Assembly: GCA_963971425.1 (NCBI GenBank)
Contig: OZ020514.1
Span: 41,639,158-41,703,157 of the forward strand
Direction: 5' to 3'
Source: Bryoerythrophyllum caledonicum
Taxonomy: Eukaryota; Streptophyta; Bryopsida; Pottiales; Pottiaceae
DNA length: 64,000 nt
The notes under the pieces were generated by a model. It made no database searches. It had not been told where the DNA came from and saw only the letters and a list, made by a program, of their open reading frames with translations. This document shows positions 27,000 to 39,400 of the stretch, one piece after another. The position numbers were made by a program, and so were the translations under genes. Position 1 is the first letter of the stretch. Each line of letters opens with the position of its first letter.

Positions 27000-27077
27000 G
27001 ACATCTAGTTCTGTATCCAGCCATCGGGTCTCCTCTTCTTCTGTCAGTCCAACTTCAAAGCTGTAAACGACTACAAC

Positions 27078-28346
27078 CTATGGGAGTTTAGGTCTGGGGC
27101 CTGTGCACTGGTTGACTGGAATGGTCTTCACTGTGCCGCCTCCACGAATGGTCACAAGGTTGTTGCCCCAATCGTGCTGGACTTTGGCATCAATGAGCCA
27201 TGGTCTTTCGAGCAACATGCTGTAAGCTTCGTTAACCTCCTTGTTCTTGATGATCGTAAAACTAATCATGTATGGAATACCATGACTATAAATCTTGACA
27301 TTCCATATAAGGCCCACCGGTTCCACTACCGTTTGATCTGCCATACGTAATCTGTACGGTGCAGATTGTGGGTCTCTGAGACCCAAACGCTTCCGCTCCT
27401 CTTCCGTGATGAGATTAACTCCAGAGCCTCCATCCAACAGAACATTTTCCAAAGTGCCAGTACCAACTTGTACGCGTAGTACCGGTAAATTCCGGTCTAC
27501 ATCTACCGCAACACTAGAGACTGGATTCGGTACCTTGGAGGTATCGGGGTCGATGGTCGGACTAGTACTCTGGTCCGGATTTGTCTCTGGTTCTAGAGAG
27601 GGGAACAAGTGAGTCTTCATAAAATCACTGAGGTTGGGGGCCATGTGCAGTAGCTGCCCAAGAGTCATCATCATTGGACTCTGTAATATCCTCCTCCCAA
27701 CTTCTGGAATGATATCTGCTGGGCCTCCTGACTTAGGTGGCTCGCTCGGTGTGGCCTCCTTGGGGCGGATTGGACCTTCCAGGACATCAAAGTCTGGAAA
27801 ATCCAACCACTCTTCAAAAGAGGAAGGTACAACTTCCTTGTCTAGGTCTGGAGTAGGCTGAGTAGAAGTTGTTCCTTGATCCACCTGCTCCTGCTCTTGC
27901 ATCTCCTTGAAGGTATCCATCATTGCGTTTCTCAATCTTTCTTCTTCTTTCCAATCGGCCTGAGTCCACGCGTTCCAAGATTTAGGTGCTTGGTCCTCCT
28001 TGTCTCGTGCTGTTATGCCCGCCTTGAGACGCTGAGCTCTCGTCAAGCTGGCCACTGCAACTAGATCTTCTGCCTCCAGTAACTGGATTTCCACGTTGCT
28101 CACGTGGTGGGCTGGATGAGCCTTGTTTTTAGCCGTCGTGGCAAGAAACTCTTCCCACTCCTTCTTACATGGATAGTTGTATCTCCGGTGTCCCGGTTGA
28201 CCGCATAAGTGGCAAACCTCCGGCCTGTTATGATTGGAGTCTCCACCCGCACTGCGCGAATGCACCGGTCTCGAGTAGCTTCTAGAAGAATTCTGTTGTG
28301 TGCCTTGGTTCGATTCAGGCTGGATCCGGACTTCATTTACATGCAC
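27078..28346 (-). mobile_element. Gag C-terminus (zinc knuckle) and protease region
   Basis: A 422-aa open frame runs from a knuckle-like 'CHLCGQPGHRRYNYPC' near 28150-28230 to a retropepsin-like domain with 'NVLLDGGSGVNLI' near 27430. A second, canonical CX2CX4HX4C knuckle lies just upstream near 28380-28450. Confidence 0.8.
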
Positions 28347-30500
28347 TCATGCTCCCTCCGTGGTTTTTCGAGGCAGTCCTTGTGGATTCTCTGGATTGAA
28401 CCAGCAATCGGGCTCCAGATGTCCTGTACGTTTGCAGCGGGTGCAAAATTTCTTGGGCGCTTCCTGAGTGGCCGCCTTACTTGTGGTGCCTCCACCCTTG
28501 CCACTGGAGTCGTTTCTTTAGATCTCGATGCTTGTTGTTTTACCATTCAGGTCCAAACAGTTCTCCTCGCATCGAAGTGCTGCATCCAACAACTCTGTCA
28601 AAGTCCGGGCTGGAGCAATGCTCATGGTAAACTTGATGAATTCCAAGAGTCCAGCTCTGAAGTCAGTAATCCGGAAACCCTCTCCTGGATCCGACTGCAG
28701 ACACTTCATCAATGTCATGAACCGGTCGTAGTAATCCTGGACTTTTTCTTCCACCTGTTGTGCGAAGGACTTCAGTTCCCTGTACACGGCTTCATCGGTA
28801 GTCTGGCTCCGATAGCGTTTCTGGAATGCCGCCTTGATATCACCCATGAGCAGTACAGGTGATTCTCCAGATATGTCTCATACCAGGCTCCAACTTTGTC
28901 TCCCAACGTCGTCCCAAACAAGTTGATGATCACTTGTTCGTCGGTTTCGCCATTATGCCACAATGTCCTCTCGAACTGGAATATGTCAGCATCTGGATTA
29001 CTCCCCTCCTTGTTCTTGGTGTACGTTAGGGGTTTCCTGTTCGGTACTACCGCCGGGGGTGTTGCGATTCGCCAAATTGGAGCTGGTGCTCGGGGTCGAG
29101 CTGAGTAATCTGGTGGAGGATACATCCGGATGGGTCCTCTGTAGGTGGTTTCTCCAGGCGGCAGCGGTCGGTCGTCGACCACTGGTGGATAATTGGAGCT
29201 TGGTTTTGGAGCCAAACTCGGAGGTGGGCCCATTCGTACAAACTCTTGAGTCCTAGATCTAGGCCCTGGTGTAGCGACCTGAGGTGGGTAGACCGTAGGA
29301 TACGTACCCACATACGGCTGCTCCATGTAGTGCACCGGTTCTGGTGTCCTTGGTAATGTTCCAATAGGATGGACTGGACCTCCTGGACCAGCTCCCATTG
29401 TCCTGGAAGGCCGCCGGTCCATGAATCCCCATTCCTCCAAGCCTGGTGGTCGGGATGAGTCTCCCAACCGCTCTGTAGGGCCGGTCTTTGGGAAATGTCT
29501 CCATCTTCCCAATGGGTCTGGTTGTGGTGCTGCCGTTGATGGCTCCGCTACACTCTGCCACGCGTCCCACCATTGGAAAGTCTTATGTCGAGCCTCGTCC
29601 TTCCGCCTTTGAATGTCTTCAGCCCTCTGGTCCTCCAAGCGTCGTTGCTCTTCCTGCCATGTCTTCTCTGCCTCTTGCCGTTGGGTCTGCCCTTGCAGTA
29701 ACCTCATAGCTTCTAGGAGTTTAGGTCCAGATCTTGTCTGGTAGCCCCACTCCCTTCGGTACGATTGTACTGGGCCTCCTTGTGTCCTTTGGCGTCTTGC
29801 TTCCTTCTCCGCCCTGTGTAGAGCCTTAAACTCATCTAGCATGCGCCTTTGTTTAGAAATGAACTCTAGATCATGGTCGAAGTCCTCCTCCTCCTTGAAG
29901 TGGACTGTTGGTGTCTTTCATACAGGTCGTAATCCTTGATCGCCCCTGTACTGATCTGGTCCTGGACGTCCCATCTCTGGACCGTATCTCTGACTCATTT
30001 CATCCAACTAGCACAGAGATTGTCAGGAGTTTGAGCTTCATACCTTGGAGTCGGCGGTCTTCCCCATGCCCGGAGATCCATCCTCTCCTCTGGGATTGGA
30101 TCATTGACCAACATGCTGACATTTGTTTGAACCGGCTCCCATTGGTGGTGGAGTATGCCTTCGTGGACTCCAAACTCCCTCCGGTTCATCTTTGGTGCTC
30201 CCTTTGCTTCTCTGTTGTCCTACCTTGTCCGGATTGGGAGCTCTCCTGGATCTTCGAGTCCGTCTGGTCTTCTCGGGGGCAAATCGTATGCCCCCTTTGT
30301 GATGAATTCTCGCTAATCACCTCCATGTCTACTGGATGTCTCCGGTTTGCCGTACTCTCCTCTGAGCATGGGTTCCGATACCCTGAAGTGTCCTCTCCCT
30401 CTACTTTCTGCTCCTGAATCCTCGGTAGAATTTGTCTCCTCTCTTGTTGTGCTTGGAATCTAGCTGCGAGCTCCATGTCCAGACCTCCATAGTCTCCCTC
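28347..30500 (-). mobile_element. Gag region
   Basis: Minus-strand frames 29842-28772 and 28847-28518 give a Pro/Arg/Gln-rich N-terminus followed by a capsid-like part ('FERTLWHNGETDEQ', 'VEEKVQDYYDRF', 'DFRAGLLEFIKF'), as in plant Ty3 Gag. It lies upstream of the zinc knuckles. Confidence 0.75.
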
Positions 30501-32509
30501 CATCCTGTAGCAGGTGCTGCCACTGTATGTTATGACTTCTCTGTTGTATCACTCCAGTAGTGTGCTTCTCCAGTACTCCAGTGTGTGGTCCTCCAATCAG
30601 CTACCTCCTCCGGTACTGCCTTTGTCACCTGCACCTGTTCTGGTCTTTGCCACTGTCTTGTTTCTACACCCAGATCACCACACTCATACCAGTAGTTAGT
30701 AGTACATGCTCATCATTCAGGTAAGGTTTTTTCTCGATTCTAGATCATTTTTTTTGCCTTCAAATATTCTTTGCCAACATTCTTATTGGGATAACACTGG
30801 TCTAGCCACTGCTTCCTCTTTTGTTCATTTCCCATAGGATGTCCGGATTCTGATTTCCAGCTACACCCTTTCTCCTTACCTAATTTCAAGTTTGAGTCTT
30901 AGGTCCCAATTCTGCCCCAACTGTTCTCAACTGATTTAGGTTTTCGTCTCTTGTTTTTCTTCCCGCCATACACATTTGTTATTTTCATTGTTCGTTCTTC
31001 CCTGTTTATGGTTTATATGTTTTAATTTTAATTTTTGTGAATGTCCAGATGTTAATTCATATCTTGGGTTACATCTAGATCATGTCTTAGTTTTGTTTGG
31101 GTTGTTACTGGTATATCCAGTAATTGTCCAGAATTTTTGTTAACATCCAGTTACTGTCTACGTTCAGTTACTGGTATTTGTTTAACTTCCATAGATGACA
31201 TTCATCCAAACAACATCCTCATTTCATCTCATTGTTGCAGAACTGTGAAATGTTTGGGTCTGTAACTTACCTCAGTTTCAATGGACTATCCCCTTTTTTA
31301 CGTAGGATCAGTCCTCTAATCCACACATGGATACGTCTGCACTGCACTTAATCGCCTCCAGTGTATCGTCTTCCAAGCCACTGCTCCAAGGTTCTAGTGC
31401 CAAGACCCGGGTCATAGCAGGTGTCCGGGGGTCATAGTCAGAAGTGTTGGGCGCGTCACTGTCGGTCTGCTACTGAGGATGAGGTGCAGACACGTATGGC
31501 TCCCAACTGGATAAAGACAGTGCGTCGCTTTCTGCACTTGTGGCCCTTCCTTCGGCTTCTAGGGAGTCAAACGGCAGTCTTCTGGACTGATGCAACGCCA
31601 AATCCTCGACCGTAATCTTGGACGTCTTTTTGTACCGGGGGGTAGGTCGGGGAAGGCTCTGATTAGGGTGATATGAGTCTGGACACTCCAGATGTCGCAG
31701 GATGCCCCGCTAAAATTCTTCAGGTCTGAGATGGTCACAGCCAAAAGGGCTGTTTGGAGCCGTGTAGAATGCTTCTTCCTCCTCAAAGCCCTGGTAGCGG
31801 CGATTGCCAACGTAATGGTCAAAGTTCGCAATGGATCGTTCCAATGTGAGTTGCGCCTCAATCTTGAACTCTGTGTTTGTCCTTGATCCCATTCACCTGG
31901 ACTTCGTCAATCTTGTGTGGCTGCTACAGATAATGCAGAGACGACACCAGTGTTTGAAAAACCCTGTCCCTTTCTGGACTGGATTGTACTGCAGGATCTC
32001 GTCAGGGTATCTTCCGATCTTCACTTGAGCAGGGTCTCTCCAAGATTTCTGTGGATCTTCACTGCTATAGGGTATCTTCAGGATCTCTGGTGATCTTCAG
32101 TGCTGCAGGGTCTCTTTAGGAGCTCTGTGGATCTTCACTGCTGCAGGGTATCTACATGATCTCTGTTGGACTTCACTGCAACCGGGTATCGCCAAGTCTC
32201 TACTGGTCTTCTGCTACAGGGTCTCACGTGGGTCTCTATGGTCTTCTACTGCAGGGTATCACCGGATCTCGGTTGGTCTTCTGCTACAAGGTATCACCGG
32301 ATCTCGGCTGGACTTACTTGAGCCGAGTAGCGCGTGGATATCAGCCGGTCTTCCTCTGTTTGTCTGTCTGTGTCTGTCTGTCTGTCTCTGTCTGTCTTTA
32401 TGATGTTGCTGCCGCTTGATCAACCACCACCGGCTACCCTCCAGAAGGCTGCGGTCTCACGCTGCGGGTCACAAGAGCCACGTGATTCGAACTTATGCAT
32501 GGTCGCCAA
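30501..32509 (-). mobile_element. 5' leader with tandem repeats
   Basis: About 2 kb between the 5' LTR and gag has no long frame. 32030-32320 holds roughly eight degenerate ~32-bp units ('ggatcttcactgctgcagggtatct' and variants). 32350-32400 is a TGTC microsatellite. Confidence 0.7.
32481..32508 (-). other. Primer-binding site, unusually long tRNA match
   Basis: One base inside the 5' LTR, the minus strand reads TGGCGACCATGCATAAG and onward. Read on the plus strand, the stretch ending in CCA looks like a tRNA 3' end: T-arm loop TTCGAAC at 32486-32492 with a five-pair stem, then acceptor strand and G73-CCA. An Arg or Asp type tRNA is plausible. It is not a tRNA gene. Confidence 0.65.
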
Positions 32510-33380
32510 TGTTAAAGGGGGAATTCACCCAAAGATTAAGTGAAACATCTTCTCTATGCTCATTCAAACTGTAGTTCCAAGCCATAAGACACAAGTCAAG
32601 GATCTGACTTGTATTGAATCCAAAACCTCCGATTCGACCTAGATCTGAATCTAGATCTAAATTCAGGGTTAGTTAGGACTTCGTTTCTGTGGTTTTTCTT
32701 ACGTTTAACGCACAGATCTGAAGTTTCCGCACTCAGTTACAGCAAATCAAACCATACCCACAATAGATCCGAACTTGATTCTAACTCTAACATGCTAGAT
32801 TTGATTAGGGTTTAGTAGATCAAGCTAGATCTATACCAGATCTAGTGTATTTAGGCTAGATCTACAATACCCACAACCAAGTTGCACAACAAATGCTCTT
32901 CTAACCACCAGATCTACGCACACATTCACACCACTAACACAAACACACAAGAAGTAGTATCCAATTTATGCTTTACTTCCTCAAACCTTCACAAACCTCT
33001 TCCATACTCACTACAACTACAGATTCGCATATTAGCTTCAGATCCCAACTCTTTGACCCCACTTCTACAATCTAGTCTAACACACCAAGAGAGCTCTAGA
33101 CACACACACACACGAAGAGAAGAGAGGAAAAGTGAAGAGAGCGTCCAAACCCAAGAGGGCGGCTCTCTACCCCCTCCAAACCCTAATCTTTCCTAATGGA
33201 TGAAAGGTGTTCGGATGGATGACATCCATGTCCAAACAGTTTCATCCAAAGTACAGACAGTTCATCCACTGTCGTTCAGGACAGTTTCATCCACTGGTTT
33301 TTGTTCTAACCATATCTACTTAGTAACTTCAAAAAAATTACTACCGAGACCTTATAATAAGCCTAAATCTCCGGTTAACA
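32510..33380 (-). repeat. 5' LTR of the Ty3/gypsy element
   Basis: 871 bp, TGTTAA...TTAACA. It differs from the other LTR by scattered substitutions and a ~24-bp extra segment near 33255-33285. It is followed by the GAATG duplication. Confidence 0.93.
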
Positions 33381-33460
33381 GAATGCTTTATAAACGCAAT
33401 GGAAACGAAATGGGAATGCAATAGAAACTTATTGGAAACTCTACGTGAACAATGGATCAT
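33381..33460. repeat. GGGAAC-rich repeat, right part
   Basis: It begins with the second GAATG copy and continues 'atgggaatgcaatag', 'ttattggaaactct', the same word set as 16840-16979. It is the continuation of the target repeat. Confidence 0.6.
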
Positions 33461-36400
33461 GGATGAATTATTAATATGATTAAAAGATAAATCTGAAGAA
33501 GATAACCAAATGGTTTGGTTAGGAATCAAATCAAATTTTACCAAGAAACTGGTTTGGTCCTATGAAGCCGAACCTGGACTTTTAGGGACCATATCTGGTC
33601 GAGCATGACCCTATAAGGGCCTCATGTGCATTAGCTTAATGGTACATGGTATCACCACGCCATCCCAGTTGCCATTGTCAGGTGTCAGCTGGCCTTTGAA
33701 CAACTTTTGGTCCCTTTGCATGTCTTTGGGTCGAGATTATCACTCTTGTCGCCTATTTCCGTATTGTTATGTGTATGTACTTGGTTGCTCTAGAATGTTG
33801 CGTTGGCTTCACCTCTTGGGCTTTTTTTCTCTTATTATAATAGACATATATAGTATGATCTAAAAACATTATTGTCAATGGCATCTACCATTATACCTTA
33901 TTTCTTGTTATAAATTGACATCTATGAAGCCAAGTGAAGCCACGTAGAAGATACTGGGCAGCATTTCCAAGTAGGAAAGGACTTATCCAAGTTTGACTCG
34001 ACCCTGTTGTAGACATGGGGGTTTCACTTGTCTGCCATCTATATAATAAAAGATAACGGTACTTGCCATATAAAGTCATGTGCTCTTCTACAGCAGTTTA
34101 GGTAAAGCCACGTGGCAAATACTAGGTGGCATTTTGAAGGATAAGATAAAGACTAAATTGAGAGATTTTAGGGGATCATTTCCGAGGAAGAGAACAAAGA
34201 CTTAATTTGAGACGAGAACTCAAGTGGGCGTTGTTCATACGTTGTTGGGGACACCGAAGGTTCTAGTAGTGTAGAATACTTCAAAAAATGTAGTTGTTAA
34301 ATTCATTATTTTTATGTATGATAGAAAACAATTTTTTATGTGTCTGTCCGGAACATCTGCCAATTCTACGCCAAAGAGTTTTCATATGAATGTTCCAAGG
34401 TGACATTATTAAGATCAAAAGCTTTTGGAGAAATCAATTTATCTCTGAACATTATGACTTATAAATCAAATGTGCCCTTTGGAAGAGTCATTTGAATGCA
34501 TCCGTTCATTAAAATTCGAATAGCCATGTCATTAATATTAGATTTGGTGATACCCAGATAAAAAAATTTGGACAAAAACTTAAGTATTTGGATGACACAA
34601 TGGGATATACTACTCCAAAAATATATAGAGTAAGTAATGGGTATTTAAAGTAATAAATGACTATTTATAATACATGGCGGGATATAATCTCCCTCTTGCT
34701 AATTCAAAAATTGGTTTTCTAATCACACACCAAGATTTTACGAGGAAAAAGGAAGATGGTGGAGATAAAGAAAAAGTAGTAGCTTGACTGCCACTGCTTT
34801 GCTATGTTGATGTGTCCTTGCTTATGTTGATTTGGGCATTCCTGTCGACGTCAACATTAAATTTTTAGTTGTTCATAAAGAAGTTCATAAATACTTCTTT
34901 AAAATGTAACTAAATTTTTTATTCAAAAGCAAAGTTACATTCTACAAAGATGATGATTTGGATGAAATATTACCGCATCGAATAGTTTGCAGAAGAAGAA
35001 TGAGTCTCGACAAAATGAGGCACATTGTACATGCATATGAAGCAAAAATGAAGTGACACGCTTTCCCTTTTTAATTTAATTTTCCAATGACTCTCCAATT
35101 CTTCAATTCCACCTTGGACTGTCAATTATGACGAGGGTTCTACTTGTTGTATGTGAAAGGTGATGACGATGAGGTTTAATCCATTATACATGAATGTTTC
35201 AAATTGGTGTTGTTAAATTTTGTTTGATATATGAATGCGCATGTTACAAGTGGATGTCTAACAAAATGTGGACAAAAAAGAGTCCAAGATAAGAGTTGGG
35301 TTTCCATATAATCAGCCATTGGCCAAGAAAGATTTCAAACATGCGATTGGTAGACCATTGAGGAAGGGCAACCCTTCTTTTCAACACCTTAATCTCTAAT
35401 GGACAAGCGACCATTTTAGAGAAGTGAAATGTATTCAATGCCTTGATGATGTTTTGCAAATCTATTTTTGTTGTAGATTTTCTTATTGTCAAAAGTTCAT
35501 GAAGAAATAACACATTATGACGTATAGATGTTGTTTTCAAAATGCAAATTAATATTCCAATGAAAACACAAAAAAGATGCAAGAAGAAAACACAAACACA
35601 TAAATATTGATTAGAACCAAAATACAATGTTATCGGTCCGCCATTCACAAAATGTACCATGCAACATTATATCATTGCTATAAACTCCTTGTACACTTCA
35701 AAATAAGCCATAAAACCGTATCAATGGAAAAATCTGATACAAATCAAAAAGTAAATGTGTTCTAAATTAGTGTGGTAGGTAGTATAAGAATGGGTTGGAG
35801 ACGACATTGAATAAAAACAAGATAGTCAATAAGCCATTGATGGAGAGAGACCTACCGTACAACTTCCAAACAATTGACAACGTAATGCCCATAATTACGT
35901 GCCTCTGTAACCACCAAGTGCACCCGCCTCGGTTGTTTTGCTTGCAACGTATATATGGGGAAGAAATCAATTTTGTAGGGGAAGTAGATGAGCAGAAGGA
36001 TGTTGTTAGCCACCCCCAAAATTACTTTGTCTTTGGTTGGAGGAGTTAAATGATCCCAAAACAACCATGGGATATAAAACATGCAGTTGTAGATACGTCA
36101 CAGTGATCATGGGTCAACATTCACAAAAAACACTGGATTCATCTTGCAATTTTGTCAAGATTGTAGATAATTACAAACTGTGGTCAATATTCTATATCTC
36201 CAAGGAAATTAAGAGTTGTCAACTTAGTTTTGTCTACTATAAATAAACAACAATCTATAAATGACTTCTTCTGAAAGAATGTTCAAGAGAAGCCATTAAC
36301 TTGCTCAGAGGCATCTTTGGCGAGAGCCTTACATTCAGGCGGGCGAGTATCATTCAAAATAGCGTTTTAAGCCCATGCTCCCATACAACATCTTCATAAA

Positions 36401-39400
36401 GGCGATCTGAGGAGGTTGCAATGCAAGGGTACACAAAAAAAAGAAGGCCATTGATGCAAAGCATAATATATTCTCAAATGGATGATGGAAGAGCTTGTAA
36501 ACATTTCAACTAGGAGGAACCCTAAAAAATGATAAACAATTAGTCATCATGCAAAATATGGATGTAGTGACTTACCACGTTGGCTAGCTGCCGATAGCAA
36601 GAGACTACAACAATTAAAAAAATACTAGAAAATTAATTTCATATAGAACATGCAAGTATTTAGCAGATAGAAAAAAAATAGAAAAAAATAGAGATGTTTG
36701 TAAACAACTAATTACAAGACATTGTCTTCTAAATTTATTAATATTCACTGGGAGAAGTTGAAATCATTGAAGTGGGTATTTGTAGGTGAAGCCGTCTACG
36801 CAAAGAGGTTGTCTTTGGTAGGGGTATGTCCTTTAAAGGTTCATATGAACCAAACGATGGCATGTTATACCCTTTGTGTTCACCTTTGACGACCTCTCTT
36901 ATGGAGACTATCTCCCAAGAAAATAGGGGGCTGATTCACATTGGGATGAGTGCGGTAAAATACTTAGCATGTCGATTCCAAACTTAAGAAGTTGAGTCAA
37001 CCGAGGAATGAAGAGACTAAGAAGATACGGCTTCATTCCTCAAAGTGTGTTCTCCCCAATTCGTGAATATTGTATTAAATGAATTGCATAATAGGATTTA
37101 TGGAGGATATACGGGAGGGGCTTGTCATCTATGAAAGGGATGTTTTGTTCATTGGCATCAACACCAATATAAAAGCAATGTCCCTGGAAAGGTGAGCAAG
37201 TTTCTTTACAACGTATCTGGAACCTTTGTTACAAAATTCACTCAAGCAAAGGTATCAGAAAACATTGATCCCATTTCTTTGATGTCCTTGGATAAATCGG
37301 AATACACTTTGAATAGGTGATCAACATGTCTGATCATGCTATAGTCCTCCTTGGTAGACCAAAATGCCAATGAAAAGTTTCATTAACAGAATGTGAGTAA
37401 ACCAAGAAGATTAGGTCTAGATCTGCGATGATATTTGGTGTGCCTTTCTTTTCCACAAAGACCATGACATTTAGCCATTAGAAGTCTTTTAATATTTTGG
37501 AACTATGTAGTAACTTGATGGACCTATCTGGATGTTCTTTGGTACAACTTCGAAGTTGATGCAAACAACTAAGTGTGTGGTTGATGTATTCGTCGCTGGC
37601 CCGCCAATGACTTCAATCACCTAACGACCTCTTCATGATTGATAACATGGTCTGTGATGGACACACGGGAACATTGCATGATCACAATCAATCGTTTAGT
37701 ACGTGAGGTCTTGAGAATTTCCAAAGGCTAGATAAAAGTAGAATTGATTGCTTTGAGGTCAACATTTTGAAGAAGAGCGGAGATAAAGACATTCTTAGAT
37801 GAAAGGTTTGAGTGTACATCATTTGAGGTAAATGCAAGCATCACAAGTTTTTGAACTCTAGCTTGAAGGATTTTTCTATGATCTTTAGAAATCTTCAACG
37901 TATGACGTATTGCTATAGATAAGAATAAGAGATAATGCTCATCTCATCAAGTGATGACATTGGCGGCCAGTCGACAACAAATTGTTAACATCGAATAGAA
38001 CCAAAGAAGAAATCAACCTACCCAATTATGACGTCTAAATTAATATATAGTGTGCCACAAACATTAGCGACAACGATGCTACTATTCTATGCGTTTCTGC
38101 AAAGCCTTTAGGAACTTTGCTCACAATCCAATCACTCCAAAATACTTTACCGGAGGCCCATCTGCTAGTCTATCTAAGGGTCATGAAGTGAATGGAGAGT
38201 GTAGGAAGTTCCTGCAAGCTTTGCAAAAAAGAGCGGCAAAAAAGAGCGGCAAGTAGCTGACTCAGAGACTATCATATTGCACATGTTAGGTTCGGCTTGT
38301 TAGAGTGTCTTTGGAGGTTGGTTTTTGTATTGTAAACCAACCATGAGGTCATAGAGCAAAAAAAGACCTAAGACCTATCTCTAGATACTAGTTAGGATTA
38401 AGATTAGCGCCGCTTGGTGGTTGAGTCAATGGTGGTGTCTTTGAAACCTCATTTGGAACTCAAATTCCAAATAACCCCTACGTGTGGTTGAGGGAGACTC
38501 ATCTTTCTCAAGTTGAGTCTCCCACATGATGAAGTGAAGGAGTGTCTCTAATTCAATAGCTTCATTGTGATTATGCTATCGTTCATTAGAAATGGCATGG
38601 ACTTGACATGTTTGTCTATCACAAGCAAATTTCACTTATTGGTTACTTTAGAAAGATCATGCCATGACGATGGTGTAATCGTGACATTATGATACATCAA
38701 ATGGGTTATTTCTAGGGCATAATGCGCTCTTCTGTGACCTAGGATTTGATGTGCCCATGTGCTTCATGACTTGAGCTAGGTGCTAGACTTCAAGCAGTGC
38801 AATGTGTTCTATGTCATTCTTCCATGGTGGCACATCCACAACAATTTAGAGTTATTGTTGGTTGTTCCATGTCTTCCTTTCTGTGCCAACACCATCCACG
38901 ATGGCAGAGTCCACGGCGACAATGGTGAGTGGCTCTTCCATGTCCGCATCATTCTAGTTGGCATGTTCAGCGTTGCATATACTTTCATCTTCATATTTCA
39001 CTCTTCTCTTTCTATCACTGTAGGTTTTATGATATACATTTCCCGCTCCCCCAAAGTTATATGATTTACACTTATAAGTTAGAGATGCTTCATTGAGATT
39101 GTTGTAATTGAAGGATAAACCTACTTTTTATACCTAATCTAGGCGGATATAAAATTTATTATAGCAATTATGTTAGTATTATAATATACATTCTAATTTA
39201 TTTTTTTTGTGATTCATCCTTGATTAAATGTTTTAGCCTTCCAAAACTATATATCTATTACACTTACACATTTGGCTTAATGCCAATCGTCAATGTTGTA
39301 TAAAAATAAATAAGAGCAGATAGTCTTGCAACAGAGTAGAGATGGTCTTATTCAAAATGTTTTGTATGCTGCAAAAATAAATCTACAGTATCCACATTTA

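Larger units (their letters stand above)
16980..33380 (-). mobile_element. Ty3/gypsy LTR retrotransposon, 16.4 kb, fossil
   Basis: This is a structurally complete element: LTRs at 16980-17827 and 32510-33380, a GAATG duplication outside, PBS, PPT, and gag-protease-RT-RNase H-integrase in Ty3 order on the minus strand. RT phrases such as 'FLDGYSRYHQI' and 'FLDDF' point to the Tat/Athila side of plant non-chromoviruses, and no chromodomain is seen. About 6 kb between integrase and the 3' LTR carries further minus-strand frames, which makes it unusually large. The coding part is broken, roughly five to ten breaks, so it is a fossil. The LTRs differ at roughly 30-odd of about 845 aligned bases plus one ~24-bp indel, about 4%. 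This suggests an insertion on the order of one to a few million years ago, depending on the rate assumed. Confidence 0.93.

Noticed and set aside
32470-32508. tRNA gene suggested by the T-arm and CCA
   Set aside because: Only the 3' part is present, directly against the LTR; it is the primer-binding site.
36300-38240. Possible decayed protein gene on the minus strand
   Set aside because: Peptide runs look like former coding sequence, but no frame lasts and no family was recognised.
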